64,000 nt of DNA from Henricia sp. BOLD:AAB3569. Lineage: Eukaryota; Echinodermata; Asteroidea; Spinulosida; Echinasteridae. The translations under genes were made by a program, and so were the position numbers. Below are positions 11,086-24,350 of this stretch, in pieces (the first letter of the stretch is position 1; each line of letters starts with the position of its first letter). The notes under the pieces are model-generated. The model had not been told where the DNA came from, made no database searches, and saw only the letters and a list, made by a program, of their open reading frames with translations. The stretch spans positions 186,001 through 250,000 of the forward strand of contig JBBELK010000110.1 of assembly GCA_037783545.1 (NCBI GenBank). Direction: 5' to 3'.

Positions 11086-11572
11086 TCCAAACTGCGGTGC
11101 GTTAACGACAGTCCGAATGACTGAGCATGCGCACAACTCAGGAGTACCCCAAAGAGGTGTGTACAGACAGCCACGGTTTGCGTGAGAGCAGTCAGGAAGC
11201 CTCAACCCAGTTTTTTCTAAACTTTGAAATTTCTCTGCCATTTCCCGGCGAAAGTCTGTCAATTTTTTATGACAAGTGCGCAATATAGAGAGTTTAGGGC
11301 ATGCAAAATTTGAAGTTCGTCGGAACATTATTCGACCTCCAAATTTGCCGACGTTTGGACCACACTTTGACCAAATTGCCGATCCAAACTGCGGTGCGTT
11401 AACGACAGTCCGAATGACTGAGCATGCGCACAACTCAGGAGTACCCCAAAGAGGTGTGTACAGACAGCCACGGTTTGCGTGAGAGCAGTCAGGAAGCCTC
11501 AACCCAGTTTTTTCTAAACTTTGAAATTTCTCTGCCATTTCCCGGCGAAAGTCTGTCAATTTTTTATGACAA
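10087..11572. repeat. Dimeric higher-order repeat, two copies plus one extra type 2 monomer
   Basis: The dimers are 10,087-10,681 and 10,682-11,275, with the same two monomer types as at 5.9-7.7 kb. The next monomer (11,276-11,572) repeats the type 2 monomer at 10,979, including both CATTATTCG and GATCC. This looks like a single-monomer duplication at the end of the dimer run. Confidence 0.85.
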
Positions 11573-14500
11573 GTGCGCAATATAGAGAGTTTAGGGCATG
11601 CAAAATTTGAAGTTCGTCGGAACATTTTTCGACCTCCAAATTTGCCGACGTTTGGACCACACTTTGACCAAATTGCCGAGCCAAACTGCGGTGCGTTAAC
11701 GACAGTCCGAATGACTGAGCATGCGCACAACTCAGGAGTACCCCAAAGAGGTGTGTACAGACAGCCACGGTTTGCGTGAGAGCAGTCAGGAAGCCTCAAC
11801 CCAGTTTTTTCTAAACTTTGAAATTTCTCTGCCATTTCCCGGCGAAAGTCTGTCAATTTTTTATGACAAGTGCGCAATATAGAGAGTTTAGGGCATGCAA
11901 AATTTGGAGTTCGTCGGAACATTTTTCGACCTCCAAATTTGCCGACGTTTGGACCACACTTTGACCAAATTGCCGAGCCAAACTGCGGTGCGTTAACGAC
12001 AGTCCGAATGACTGAGCATGCGCACAACTCAGGAGTACCCCAAAGAGGTGTGTACAGACAGCCACGGTTTGCGTGAGAGCAGTCAGGAAACCTCAACCCA
12101 GTTTTTTTCTAAACTTTGAAATTTCTCTGCCATTTCCCGGCGAAAGTCTGTCAATTTTGTATGACAAGTGCGCAATATAGAGAGTTTAGGGCATGCAAAA
12201 TTTGAAGTTCGTCGGAACATTTTTCGACCTCCAAATTTGCCGACGTTTGGACCACACTTTGACCAAATTGCCGAGCCAAACTGCGGTGCGTTAACGACAG
12301 TCCGAATGACTGAGCATGCGCACAACTCAGGAGTACCCCAAAGAGGTGTGTACAGACAGCCACGGTTTGCGTGAGAGCAGTCAGGAAGCCTCAACCCAGT
12401 TTTTTCTAAACTTTGAAATTTCTCTGCCATTTCCCGGCGAAAGTCTGTCAATTTGTTATGACAAGTGCGCAATATAGAGAGTTTAGGGCATGCAAAATTT
12501 GAAGTTCGTCGGAACATTTTTCGACCTCCAAATTTGCCGACGTTTGGACCACACTTTGACCAAATTGCCGAGCCAAACTGCGGTGCGTTAACGACAGTCC
12601 GAATGACTGAGCATGCGCACAACTCAGGAGTACCCCAAAGAGGTGTGTACAGACAGCCACGGTTTGCGTGAGAGCAGTCAGGAAGCCTCAACCCAGTTTT
12701 TTCTAAACTTTGAAATTTCTCTGCCATTTCCCGGCGAAAGTCTGTCAATTTTTTTATGACAAGTGCGCAATATAGAGAGTTTAGGGCATGCAAAATTTGA
12801 AGTTCGTCGGAACATTTTTCGACCTCCAAATTTGCCGACGTTTGGACCACACTTTGACCAAATTGCCCAGCCAAACTGCGGTGCGTTAACGACAGTCCGA
12901 ATGACTGAGCATGCGCACAACTCAGGAGTACCCCAAAGAGGTGTGTACAGACAGCCACGGTTTGCGTGAGAGCAGTCAGGAAGCCTCAACCCAGTTTTTT
13001 CTAAACTTTGAAATTTCTCTGCCATTTCCCGGCGAAAGTCTGTCATTTTTTTATGACAAGTGCGCAATATAGAGAGTTTAGGGCATGCAAAATTTGAAGT
13101 TCGTCGGAACATTTTTCGACCTCCAAATTTGCCGACGTTTGGACCACACTTTGACCAAATTGCCGAGCCAAACTGTGGTGCGATAACGACAGTCCGAATG
13201 ACTGAGCATGCGCACAACTCAGGAGTACCCCAAAGAGGTGTGTACAGACAGCCACGGTTTGCGTGAGAGCAGTCAGGAAGCCTCAACCCAGTTTTTTCTA
13301 AACTTTGAAATTTCTCTGCCATTTCCCGGCGAAAGTCTGTCAATTTTTTATGACAAGTGCGCAATATAGAGAGTTTAGGGCATGCAAAATTTGAAGTTCG
13401 TCGGAACATTTTTCGACCTCCAAATTTGCCGACGTTTGGACCACACTTTGACCAAATTGCCGAGCCAAACTGCGGTGCGTTAACGACAGTCCGAATGACT
13501 GAGCATGCGCACAACTCAGGAGTACCCCAAAGAGGTGTGTACAGACAGCCACGGTTTGCGTGAGAGCAGTCAGGAAGCCTCAACCCAGTTTTTTCTAAAC
13601 TTTGAAATTTCTCTGCCATTTCCCGGCGAAAGTCTGTCAATTTTTTATGACAAGTGCGCAATATAGAGAGTTTAGGGCATGCAAAATTTGAAGTTCGTCG
13701 GAACATTTTTCGACCTCCAAATTTGCCGACGTTTGGACCACACTTTGACCAAATTGCCGAGCCAAACTGCGGTGCGTTAACGACAGTCCGAATGACTGAG
13801 CATGCGCACAACTCAGGAGTACCCCAAAGAGGTGTGTACAGACAGCCACGGTTTGCGTGAGAGCAGTCAGGAAGCCTCAACCCAGTTTTTTCTAAACTTT
13901 GAAATTTCTCTGCCATTTCCCGGCGAAAGTCTGTCAATTTTTTATGACAAGTGCGCAATATAGAGAGTTTAGGGCATGCAAAATTTGAAGTTCGTCGGAA
14001 CATTTTTCGACCTCCAAATTTGCCGACGTTTGGACCACACTTTGATCAAATTGCCGAGCCAAACTGCGGTGCGTTAACGACAGTCCGAATGACTGAGCAT
14101 GCGCACAACTCAGGAGTACCCCAAAGAGGTGTGTACAGACAGCCACGGTTTGCGTGAGAGCAGTCAGGAAGCCTCAACCCAGTTTTTTCTAAACTTTGAA
14201 ATTTCTCTGCCATTTCCCGGCGAAAGTCTGTCAATTTTTTATGACAAGTGCGCAATATAGAGAGTTTAGGGCATGCAAAATTTGAAGTTCGTCGGAACAT
14301 TTTTCGACCTCCAAATTTGCCGACGTTTGGACCACACTTTGACCAAATTGCCGAGCCAAACTGCGGTGCGTTAAAGACAGTCCGAATGACTGAGCATGCG
14401 CACAACTCAGGAGTACCCCAAAGAGGTGTGTACAGACAGCCACGGTTTGCGTGAGAGCAGTCAGGAAGCCTCAACCCAGTTTTGTTCTAAACTTTGAAAT

Positions 14501-15437
14501 TTCTCTGCCATTTCCCGGCGAAAGTCTGTCAATTTTTTATGACAAGTGCGCAATATAGAGAGTTTAGGGCATGCAAAATTTGAAGTTCGTCGGAACATTT
14601 TTCGACCTCCAAATTTGCCGACGTTTGGACCACACTTTGACCAAATTGCCGAGCCAAACTGCGGTGCGTTAACGACAGTCCGAATGACTGAGCATGCGCA
14701 CAACTCAGGAGTACCCCAAAGAGGTGTGTACAGACAGCCACGGTTTGCGTGAGAGCAGTCAGGAAGCCTCAACCCAGTTTTTTCTAAACTTTGAAATTTC
14801 TCTGCCATTTCCCGGCGAAAGTCTGTCAATTTTTTATGACAAGTGCGCAATATAGAGAGTTTAGGGCATGCAAAATTTGAAGTTCGTCGGAACATTTTTC
14901 GACCTCCAAATTTGCCGACGTTTGGACCACACTTTGACCAAATTGCCGAGCCAAACTGCGGTGCGTTAACGACAGTCCGAATGACTGAGCATGCGCACAA
15001 CTCAGGAGTACCCCAAAGAGGTGTGTACAGACAGCCACGGTTTGCGTGAGAGCAGTCAGGAAGCCTCAACCCAGTTTTGTTCTAAACTTTGAAATTTCTC
15101 TGCCATTTCCCGGCGAAAGTCTGTCAATTTTTTATGACAAGTGCGCAATATAGAGAGTTTAGGGCATGCAAAATTTGAAGTTCGTCGGAACATTTTTCGA
15201 CCTCCAAATTTGCCGACGTTTGGACCACACTTTGACCAAATTGCCGAGCCAAACTGCGGTGCGTTAACGACAGTCCGAATGACTGAGCATGCGCACAACT
15301 CAGGAGTACCCCAAAGAGGTGTGTACAGACAGCCACGGTTTGCGTGAGAGCAGTCAGGAAGCCTCAACCCAGTTTTTTCTAAACTTTGAAATTTCTCTGC
15401 CATTTCCCGGCGAAAGTCTGTCAATTTTTTATGACAA
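11573..15437. repeat. Near-consensus monomer stretch
   Basis: Thirteen monomers with sparse markers. These are TTGGAG with GGAAACC at 11,870; TTTTGTATG near 12,156; TTTGTTATG near 12,455; GCCCAGCC near 12,867; TCATTTTTTTATG near 13,044 followed by CTGTGGTGCGATAACG; TTTGATCAAA near 14,045; GTTAAAGAC in the 14,248 monomer; and TTTTGTTC near 14,483 and 15,078, two monomers apart. No unique sequence or gene is present. Confidence 0.85.
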
Positions 15438-16625
15438 GTGCGCAATATAGAGAGTTTAGGGCATGCAAAATTTGAAGTTCGTCGGAACATTTTTCGACCT
15501 CCAAATTTGCCGACGTTTGGACCACACTTTGACCAAATTGCCGAGCCAAACTGCGGTGCGTTAACGACAGTCCGAATGACTGAGCATGCGCACAACTCAA
15601 TAGTACCCCAAAGAGGTGTGTACAGACAGCCACGGTTTGCGTGAGAGCAGTCAGGAAGCCTCAACCCAGTTTTTTCTAAACTTTGAAATTTCTCTGCCAT
15701 TTCCCGGCGAAAGTCTGTCAATTTTTTATGACAAGTGCGCAATATAGAGAGTTTAGGGCATGCAAAATTTGAAGTTCGTCGGAACATTTTTCGACCTCCA
15801 AATTTGCCGACGTTTGGACCACACTTTGACCAAATTGCCGAGCCAAACTGCGGTGCGTTAACGACCGTCCGAATGACTGAGCATGCGCACAACTCAGGAG
15901 TACCCCAAAGAGGTGTGTACAGACAGCCACGGTTTGCGTGAGAGCAGTCAGGAAGCCTCAATCCAGTTTTTTCTAAACTTTGAAATTTCTCTGCCATTTC
16001 CCGGCGAAAGTCTGTAAATTTTTTATGACAAGTGCGCAATATAGAGAGTTTAGGGCATGCAAAATTTGAAGTTCGTCGGAACATTTTTCGACCTCCAAAT
16101 TTGCCGACGTTTGGACCACACTTTGACCAAATTGCCGAGCCAAACTGCGGTGCGTTAACGACAGTCCGAATGACTGAGCATGCGCACAACTCAATAGTAC
16201 CCCAAAGAGGTGTGTACAGACAGCCACGGTTTGCGTGATAGCAGTCAGGAAGCCTCAACCCAGTTTTTTCTAAACTTTGAAATTTCTCTGCCATTTCCCG
16301 GCGAAAGTCTGTCAATTTTTTATGACAAGTGCGCAATATAGAGAGTTTAGGGCATGCAAAATTTGAAGTTCGTCGGAACATTTTTCGACCTCCAAATTTG
16401 CCGACGTTTGGACCACACTTTGACCAAATTGCCGAGCCAAACTGCGGTGCGTTAACGACAGTCCGAATGACTGAGCATGCGCACAACTCAGGAGTACCCC
16501 AAAGAGGTGTGTACAGACAGCCACGGTTTGCGTGAGAGCAGTCAGGAAGCCTCAATCCAGTTTTTTCTAAACTTTGAAATTTCTCTGCCATTTCCCGGCG
16601 AAAGTCTGTCAATTTTTTATGACAA
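15438..16625. repeat. Dimeric higher-order repeat, two copies (594 bp)
   Basis: The monomers at 15,438 and 16,032 share CTCAATAGTACC in place of CTCAGGAGTACC. The monomers at 15,735 and 16,329 share CTCAATCCAG. Private changes are GACCGTCC and GTAAATTT in the 15,735 copy and GATAGCAG in the 16,032 copy. The CTCAATAGTACC variant recurs once, in the 18,110 monomer. Confidence 0.82.
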
Positions 16626-19600
16626 GTGCGCAATATAGAGAGTTTAGGGCATGCAAAATTTGAAGTTCGTCGGAACATTTTTCGACCTCCAAATTTGCCG
16701 ACGTTTGGACCACACTTTGACCAAATTGCCGAGCCAAACTGCGGTGCGTTAACGACAGTCCGAATGACTGAGCATGCGCACAACTCAGGAGTACCCCAAA
16801 GAGGTGTGTACAGACAGCCACGGTTTGCGTGAGAGCAGTCAGGAAGCCTCAACCCAGTTTTTTCTAAACTTTGAAATTTCTCTGCCATTTCCCGGCGAAA
16901 GTCTGTCAATTTTTTATGACAAGTGCGCAATATAGAGAGTTTAGGGCATGCAACATTTGAAGTTCGTCGGAACATTTTTCGACCTCCAAATTTGCCGACG
17001 TTTGGACCACACTTTGACCAAATTGCCGAGCCAAACTGCGGTGCGTTAACGACAGTCCGAATGACTGAGCATGCGCACAACTCAGGAGTACCCCAAAGAG
17101 GTGTGTACAGACAGCCACGGTTTGCGTGAGAGCAGTCAGGAAGCCTCAACCCAGTTTTTTCTAAACTTTGAAATTTCTCTGCCATTTCCCGGCGAAAGTC
17201 TGTCAATTTGTTATGACAAGTGCGCAATATAGAGAGTTTAGGGCATGCAAAATTTGAAGTTCGTCGGAACATTTTTCGACCTCCAAATTTGCCGACGTTT
17301 GGACCACACTTTGACCAAATTGCCGAACCAAACTGCGGTGCGTTAACGACAGTCCGAATGACTGAGCATGCGCACAACTCAGGAGTACCCCAAAGAGGTG
17401 CGTACAGACAGCCACGGTTTGCGTGAGAGCAGTCAGGAAGCCTCAACCCAGTTTTTTCTAAATTTTGAAATTTCTCTGCCATTTCCCAGCGAAAGTCTGT
17501 CAATTTGTTATGACAAGTGCGCAATATAGAGAGTTTAGGGCATGCAAAATTTGAAGTTCGTCGGAACATTTTTCGACCTCCAAATTTGCCGACGTTTGGA
17601 CCACACTTTGACCAAATTGCCGAGCCAAACTGCGGTGCGTTAACGACAGTCCGAATGACTGAGCATGCGCACAACTCAGGAGTACCCCAAAGAGGTGTGT
17701 ACAGACAGCCACGGTTTGCGTGAGAGCAGTCAGGAAGCCTCAACCCAGTTTTTTTAAACTTTGAAATTTCTCTGCCATTTCCCGGCGAAAGTCTGTCAAT
17801 TTGTTATGACAAGTGCGCAATATAGAGAGTTTAGGGCATGCAAAATTTGAAGTTCGTCGGAACATTTTTCGACCTCCAAATTTGCCGACGTTTGGACCAC
17901 ACTTTGACCAAATTGCCGAGCCAAACTGCGGTGCGTTAACGACAGTCCGAATGACTGAGCATGCGCACAACTCAGGAGTACCCCAAAGAGGTGTGTACAG
18001 ACAGCCACGGTTTGCGTGAGAGCAGTCAGGAAGCCTCAACCCAGTTTTTTCTAAACTTTGAAATTTCTCTGCCATTTCCCGGCGAAAGTCTGTCAATTTT
18101 TTATGACAAGTGCGCAATATAGAGAGTTTAGGGCATGCAAAATTTGAAGTTCGTCGGAACATTTTTCGACCTCCAAATTTGCCGACGTTTGGACCACACT
18201 TTGACCAAATTGCCGAGCCAAACTGCGGTGCGTTAACGACAGTCCGAATGACTGAGCATGCGCACAACTCAATAGTACCCCAAAGAGGTGTGTACAGACA
18301 GCCACGGTTTGCGTGAGAGCAGTCAGGAAGCCTCAACCCAGTTTTTTCTAAACTTTGAAATTTCTCTGCCATTTCCCGGCGAAAGTCTGTCAATTTTTTA
18401 TGACAAGTGCGCAATATAGAGAGTTTAGGGCATGCAAAATGTGAAGTTCGTCGGAACATTTTTCGACCTCCAAATTTGCCGACGTTTGGACCACACTTTG
18501 ACCAAATTGCCGAGCCAAACTGCGGTGCGTTAACGACAGTCCGAATGACTGAGCATGCGCACAACTCAGGAGTACCCCAAAGAGGTGTGTACAGACAGCC
18601 ACGGTTTGCGTGAGAGCAGTCAGGAAGCCTCAACCCAGTTTTTTTCTAAACTTTGAAATTTCTCTGCCATTTCCCGGCGAAAGTCTGTCAATTTGTTATG
18701 ACAAGTGCGCAATATAGAGAGTTTAGGGCATGCAAAATTTGAAGTTCGTCGGAACATTTTTCGACCTCCAAATTTGCCGACGTTTGGACCACACTTTGAC
18801 CAAATTGCCGAGCCAAACTGCGGTGCGTTAACGACAGTCCGAATGACTGAGCATGCGCACAACTCAGGAGTACCCCAAAGAGGTGTGTACAGACAGCCAC
18901 GGTTTGCGTGAGAGCAGTCAGGAAGCCTCAACCCAGTTTTTTCTAAACTTTGAAATTTCTCTGCCATTTCCCGGCGAAAGTCTGTCAATTTTTTATGACA
19001 AGTGCGCAATATAGAGAGTTTAGGGCATGCAAAATTTGAAGTTCGTCGGAACATTTTTCGACCTCCAAATTTGCCGACGTTTGGACCACACTTCGACCAA
19101 ATTGCCGAGCCAAACTGCGGTGCGTTAACGACAGTCCGAATGACTGAGCATGCGCACAACTCAGGAGTACCCCAAAGAGGTGTGTACAGACAGCCACGGT
19201 TTGCGTGAGAGCAGTCAGGAAGCCTCAACCCAGTTTTTTTCTAAACTTTGAAATTTCTCTGCCATTTCCCGGCGAAAGTCTGTCAATTTGTTATGACAAG
19301 TGCGCAATATAGAGAGTTTAGGGCATGCAAAATTTGAAGTTCGTCGGAACATTTTTCGACCTCCAAATTTGCCGACGTTTGGACCACACTTTGACCAAAT
19401 TGCCGAGCCAAACTGCGGTGCGTTAACGACAGTCCGAATGACTGAACATGCGCACAACTCAGGAGTACCCCAAAGAGGTGTGTACAGACAGCCACGGTTT
19501 GCGTGAGAGCAGTCAGGAAGCCTCAACCCAGTTTTTTCTAAACTTTGAAATTTCTCTGCCATTTCCCGGCGAAAGTCTGTCAATTTGTTATGACAAGTGC

Positions 19601-20424
19601 GCAATATAGAGAGTTTAGGGCATGCAAAATTTGAAGTTCGTCGGAACATTTTTCGACCTCCAAATTTGCCGACGTTTGGACCACACTTTGACCAAATTGC
19701 CGAGCCAAACTGCGGTGCGTTAACGACAGTCCGAATGACTGAGCATGCGCACAACTCAGGAGTACCCCAAAGAGGTGTGTACAGACATCCACGGTTTGCG
19801 TGAGAGCAGTCAGGAAGCCTCAACCCAGTTTTTTCTAAACTTTGAAATTTCTCTGCCATTTCCCGGCGAAAGTCTGTCAATTTTTTATGACAAGTGCGCA
19901 ATATAGAGAGTTTAGGGCATGCAAAATTTGAAGTTCGTCGGAACATTTTTCGACCTCCAAATTTGCCGACGTTTGGACCACACTTTGACCAAATTGCCGA
20001 GCCAAACTGCGGTGCGTTAACGACAGTCCGAATGACTGAGCATGCGCACAACTCAGGAGTACCCCAAAGAGGTGTGTACAGACAGCCACGGTTTGCGTGA
20101 GAGCAGTCAGGAAGCCTCAACCCAGTTTGTTCTAAACTTTGAAATTTCTCTGCCATTTCCCGGCGAAAGTCTGTCAATTTTTTATGACAAGTGCGCAATA
20201 TAGAGAGTTTAGGGCATGCAAAATTTGAAGTTCGTCGGAACAATTTTCGACCTCCAAATTTGCCGACGTTTGGACCACACTTTGACCAAATTGCCGAGCC
20301 AAACTGCGGTGCGTTAACGACAGTCCGAATGACTGAGCATGCGCACAACTCAGGAGTACCCCAAATAGGTGTGTACAGACAGCCACGGTTTGCGTGAGAG
20401 CAGTCAGGAAGCCTCAACCCATTT
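16626..20424. repeat. Near-consensus stretch rich in TTTGTTATG monomers
   Basis: About thirteen monomers. TTTGTTATG precedes the monomers at 17,220, 17,517, 17,813, 18,705, 19,300 and 19,597. Other changes are GCAACATTT near 16,951, several substitutions in the 17,220 copy (GAACCAAAC, GTGCGTAC, AAATTTTG, CCCAGCG), a lost C near 17,752, AATGTGAAG near 18,438, CTTCGACC near 19,092, CATCCACGG near 19,788, GTTTGTTC near 20,127, and CAATTTTCG with AAATAGG in the 20,191 copy. I see no stable higher-order period. Confidence 0.83.
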
Positions 20425-21275
20425 TTTTCTAAACTTTGAAATTTCTCTGCCATTTCCCGGCGAAAGTCTGTCAATTTTTTATGACAAGTGCGCAATATAG
20501 AGAGTTTAGGGCATGCAAAATTTGAAGCTCGTCGGAACATTTTTCGACCTCCAAATTTGCCGACGTTTGGACCACACTTTGACCAAATTGCCGAGCCAAA
20601 CTGCGGTGCGTCAACGACAGTCCGAATGACTGAGCATGCGCACAACTCAGGAGTACCCCAAAGAGGTGTGTACAGACAGCCACGGTTTGCGTGAGAGCAG
20701 TCAGGAAGCCTCAACCCAGTTTTTTCTAAACTTTATAATTTCTCTGCCATTTCCCGGCGAAAGTCTGTCAATTTTTTATGACAAGTGCGCAATATAGAGA
20801 GTTTAGGGCATGCAAAATTTGAAGTTCGTCGGAACATTTTTCGACCTCCAAATTTGCCGACGTTTGGACCACACTTTGACCAAATTGCCGAGCCAAACTG
20901 CGGTGCGTTAACGACAGTCCGAATGACTGAGCATGCGCACAACTCAGGAGTACCCCAAAGAGGTGTGTACAGACAGCCACGGTTTGCGTGAGAGCAGTCA
21001 GGAAGCCTCAACCCAGTTTTTTCTAAACTTTGAAATTTCTCTGCCATTTCCCGGCGAAAGTCTGTCAATTTTTTATGACAAGTGCGCAATATAGAGAGTT
21101 TAGGGCATGCAAAATTTGAAGTTCGTCGGAACATTTTTCGACCTCCAAATTTGCCGACGTTTGGACCACACTTTGACCAAATTGCCGAGCCAAACTGCGG
21201 TGCGTTAACGACAGTCCGAATGACTGAGCATGCGCACAACTCAGGAGTACCCCAAAGAGGTGTGTACAGACATCC
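20425..21275. repeat. Eight-monomer-offset repeat, copy 1
   Basis: This block matches 22,801-23,651 at an offset of 2,376 bp (exactly eight monomers). The shared, otherwise unseen markers are GAAGCTCGTCGG, GCGTCAACGAC and CTTTATAATTTC, all in the monomer at 20,488. The match is bounded on the left by CCCATTTTTTT here, against CCCAGTTTTTT in the partner, and on the right by CATCCACGATTT, which is found only here. Confidence 0.82.
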
Positions 21276-22800
21276 ACGATTTGCGTGAGAGCAGTCAGGA
21301 AGCCTCAACCCAGTTTTTTCTAAACTTTGAAATTTCTCTGCCATTTCCCGGCGAAAGTCTGTCAATTTTTTATGACAAGTGCGCAATATAGAGAGTTTAG
21401 GGCATGCAAAATTTGGAGTTCGTCGGAACATTTTTCGACCTCCAAATTTGCCGACGTTTGGACCACACTTTGACCAAATTGCCGAGCCAAACTGCGGTGC
21501 GTTAACGACAGTCCGAATGACTGAGCATGCGCACAACTCAGGAGTACCCCAAAGAGGTGTGTACAGACAGCCACGGTTTGCGTGAGAGCAGTCAGGAAGC
21601 CTCAACCCAGTTTTTTCTAAACTTTGAAATTTCTCTGCCATTTCCCGGCGAAAGTCTGTCAATTTTTTATGACAAGTGCGCAATATAGAGAGTTTAGGAC
21701 ATGCAAAATTTGAAGTTCGTCGGAACATTTTTCGACCTCCAAATTTGCCGACGTTTGGACCACACTTTGACCAAATTGCCGAGCCAAACTGCGGTGCGTT
21801 AACGACAGTCCGAATGACTGAGCATGCGCACAACTCAGGAGTACCCCAAAGAGGTGTGTACAGACAGCCACGGTTTGCGTGAGAGCAGTCAGGAAGCCTC
21901 AACCCAGTTTTTTCTAAACTTTGAAATTTCTCTGCCATTTCCCGGCGAAAGTCTGTCAATTTTTTATGACAAGTGCGCAATATAGAGAGTTTAGGGCATG
22001 CAAAATTTGAAGTTCGTCGGAACATTTTTCGACCTCCAAATTTGCCGACGTTTGGACCACACTTTGACCAAATTGCCGAGCCAAACTGCGGTGCGTTAAC
22101 GACAGTCCGAATGACTGAGCATGCGCACAACTCAGGAGTACCCCAAAGAGGTGTGTACAGACAGCCACGGTTTGCGTGAGAGCAGTCAGGAAGCCTCAAC
22201 CCAGTTTTTTCTAAACTTTGAAATTTCTCTGCCATTTCCCGGCGAAAGTCTGTCAATTTTTTATGACAAGTGCGCAATATAGAGAGTTTAGGGCATGCAA
22301 AATTTGAAGTTCGTCGGAACATTTTTCGACCTCCAAATTTGCCGACGTTTGGACCACACTTTGACCAAATTGCCGAGCCAAACTGCGGTGCGTTAACGAC
22401 AGTCCGAATGACTGAGCATGCGCACAACTCAGGAGTACCCCAAAGAGGTGTGTACAGACAGCCACGGTTTGCGTGAGAGCAGTCAGGAAGCCTCAACCCA
22501 GTTTTTTCTAAACTTTGAAATTTCTCTGCCATTTCCCGGCGAAAGTCTGTCAATTTTTTATGACAAGTGCGCAATATAGAGAGTTTAGGGCATGCAAAAT
22601 TTGAAGTTCGTCGGAACATTTTTCGACCTCCAAATTTGCCGACGTTTGGACCACACTTTGACCAAATTGCCGAGCCAAACTGCGGTGCGTTAACGACAGT
22701 CCGAATGACTGAGCATGCGCACAACTCATGAGTACCCCAAAGAGGTGTGTACAGACAGCCACGGTTTGCGTGAGAGCAGTCAGGAAGCCTCAACCCAGTT
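21276..22800. repeat. Near-consensus monomers between the eight-monomer-offset copies
   Basis: Five monomers close to consensus. They include TTGGAG at about 21,415, AGGACATGC at about 21,699 (damaging the first SphI-adjacent motif) and CTCATGAGTACC at about 22,728. Confidence 0.83.
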
Positions 22801-23651
22801 TTTTCTAAACTTTGAAATTTCTCTGCCATTTCCCGGCGAAAGTCTGTCAATTTTTTATGACAAGTGCGCAATATAGAGAGTTTAGGGCATGCAAAATTTG
22901 AAGCTCGTCGGAACATTTTTCGACCTCCAAATTTGCCGACGTTTGGACCACACTTTGACCAAATTGCCGAGCCAAACTGCGGTGCGTCAACGACAGTCCG
23001 AATGACTGAGCATGCGCACAACTCAGGAGTACCCCAAAGAGGTGTGTACAGACAGCCACGGTTTGCGTGAGAGCAGTCAGGAAGCCTCAACCCAGTTTTT
23101 TCTAAACTTTATAATTTCTCTGCCATTTCCCGGCGAAAGTCTGTCAATTTTTTATGACAAGTGCGCAATATAGAGAGTTTAGGGCATGCAAAATTTGAAG
23201 TTCGTCGGAACATTTTTCGACCTCCAAATTTGCCGACGTTTGGACCACACTTTGACCAAATTGCCGAGCCAAACTGCGGTGCGTTAACGACAGTCCGAAT
23301 GACTGAGCATGCGCACAACTCAGGAGTACCCCAAAGAGGTGTGTACAGACAGCCACGGTTTGCGTGAGAGCAGTCAGGAAGCCTCAACCCAGTTTTTTCT
23401 AAACTTTGAAATTTCTCTGCCATTTCCCGGCGAAAGTCTGTCAATTTTTTATGACAAGTGCGCAATATAGAGAGTTTAGGGCATGCAAAATTTGAAGTTC
23501 GTCGGAACATTTTTCGACCTCCAAATTTGCCGACGTTTGGACCACACTTTGACCAAATTGCCGAGCCAAACTGCGGTGCGTTAACGACAGTCCGAATGAC
23601 TGAGCATGCGCACAACTCAGGAGTACCCCAAAGAGGTGTGTACAGACAGCC
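22801..23651. repeat. Eight-monomer-offset repeat, copy 2
   Basis: Partner of 20,425-21,275, carrying the same three rare variants in the monomer at 22,864. No difference was seen inside the compared limits. Confidence 0.82.
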
Positions 23652-24350
23652 ACGGTTTGCGTGAGAGCAGTCAGGAAGCCTCAACCCAGTTTTTTCTAAA
23701 CTTTGAAATTTCTCTGCCATTTCCCGGCGAAAGTCTGTCATTTTTTTATGACAAGTGCGCAATATAGAGAGTTTAGGGCATGCAAAATTTGAAGTTCGTC
23801 GGAACATTTTTCGACCTCCAAATTTGCCGACGTTTGGACCACACTTTGACCAAATTGCCGAGCCAAACTGCGGTGCGTTAACGACAGTCCGAATGACTGA
23901 GCATGCGCACAACTCAGGAGTACCCCAAAGAGGTGTGTACAGACAGCCACGGTTTGCGTGAGAGCAGTCAGGAAGCCTCAACCCATTTTTTTCTAAACTT
24001 TGAAATTTCTCTGCCATTTCCCGGCGAAAGTCTGTCAATTTTGTATGACAAGTGCGCAATATAGAGAGTTTAGGGCATGCAAAATTTGAAGTTCGTCGGA
24101 ACATTTTTCGACCTCCAAATTTGCCGACGTTTGGACCACACTTTGACCAAATTGCCGAGCCAAACTGCGGTGCGTTAACGACAGTCCGAATGACTGAGCA
24201 TGCGCACAACTCAGGAGTACCCCAAAGAGGTGTGTACAGACAGCCACGGTTTGCGTGAGAGCAGTCAGGAAGCCTCAACCCATTTTTTTCTAAACTTTGA
24301 AATTTCTCTGCCATTTCCCGGCGAAAGTCTGTCAATTTTTTTAATGACAA
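23652..24350. repeat. Monomers leading into the 24 kb dimer
   Basis: Markers are TCATTTTTTTATG near 23,740, CCCATTTTTTT near 23,986 and 24,283, TTTTGTATG near 24,042, and the two-base-longer TTTTAATG form near 24,341. That last form occurs only between about 24.3 and 46.0 kb. Confidence 0.82.
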
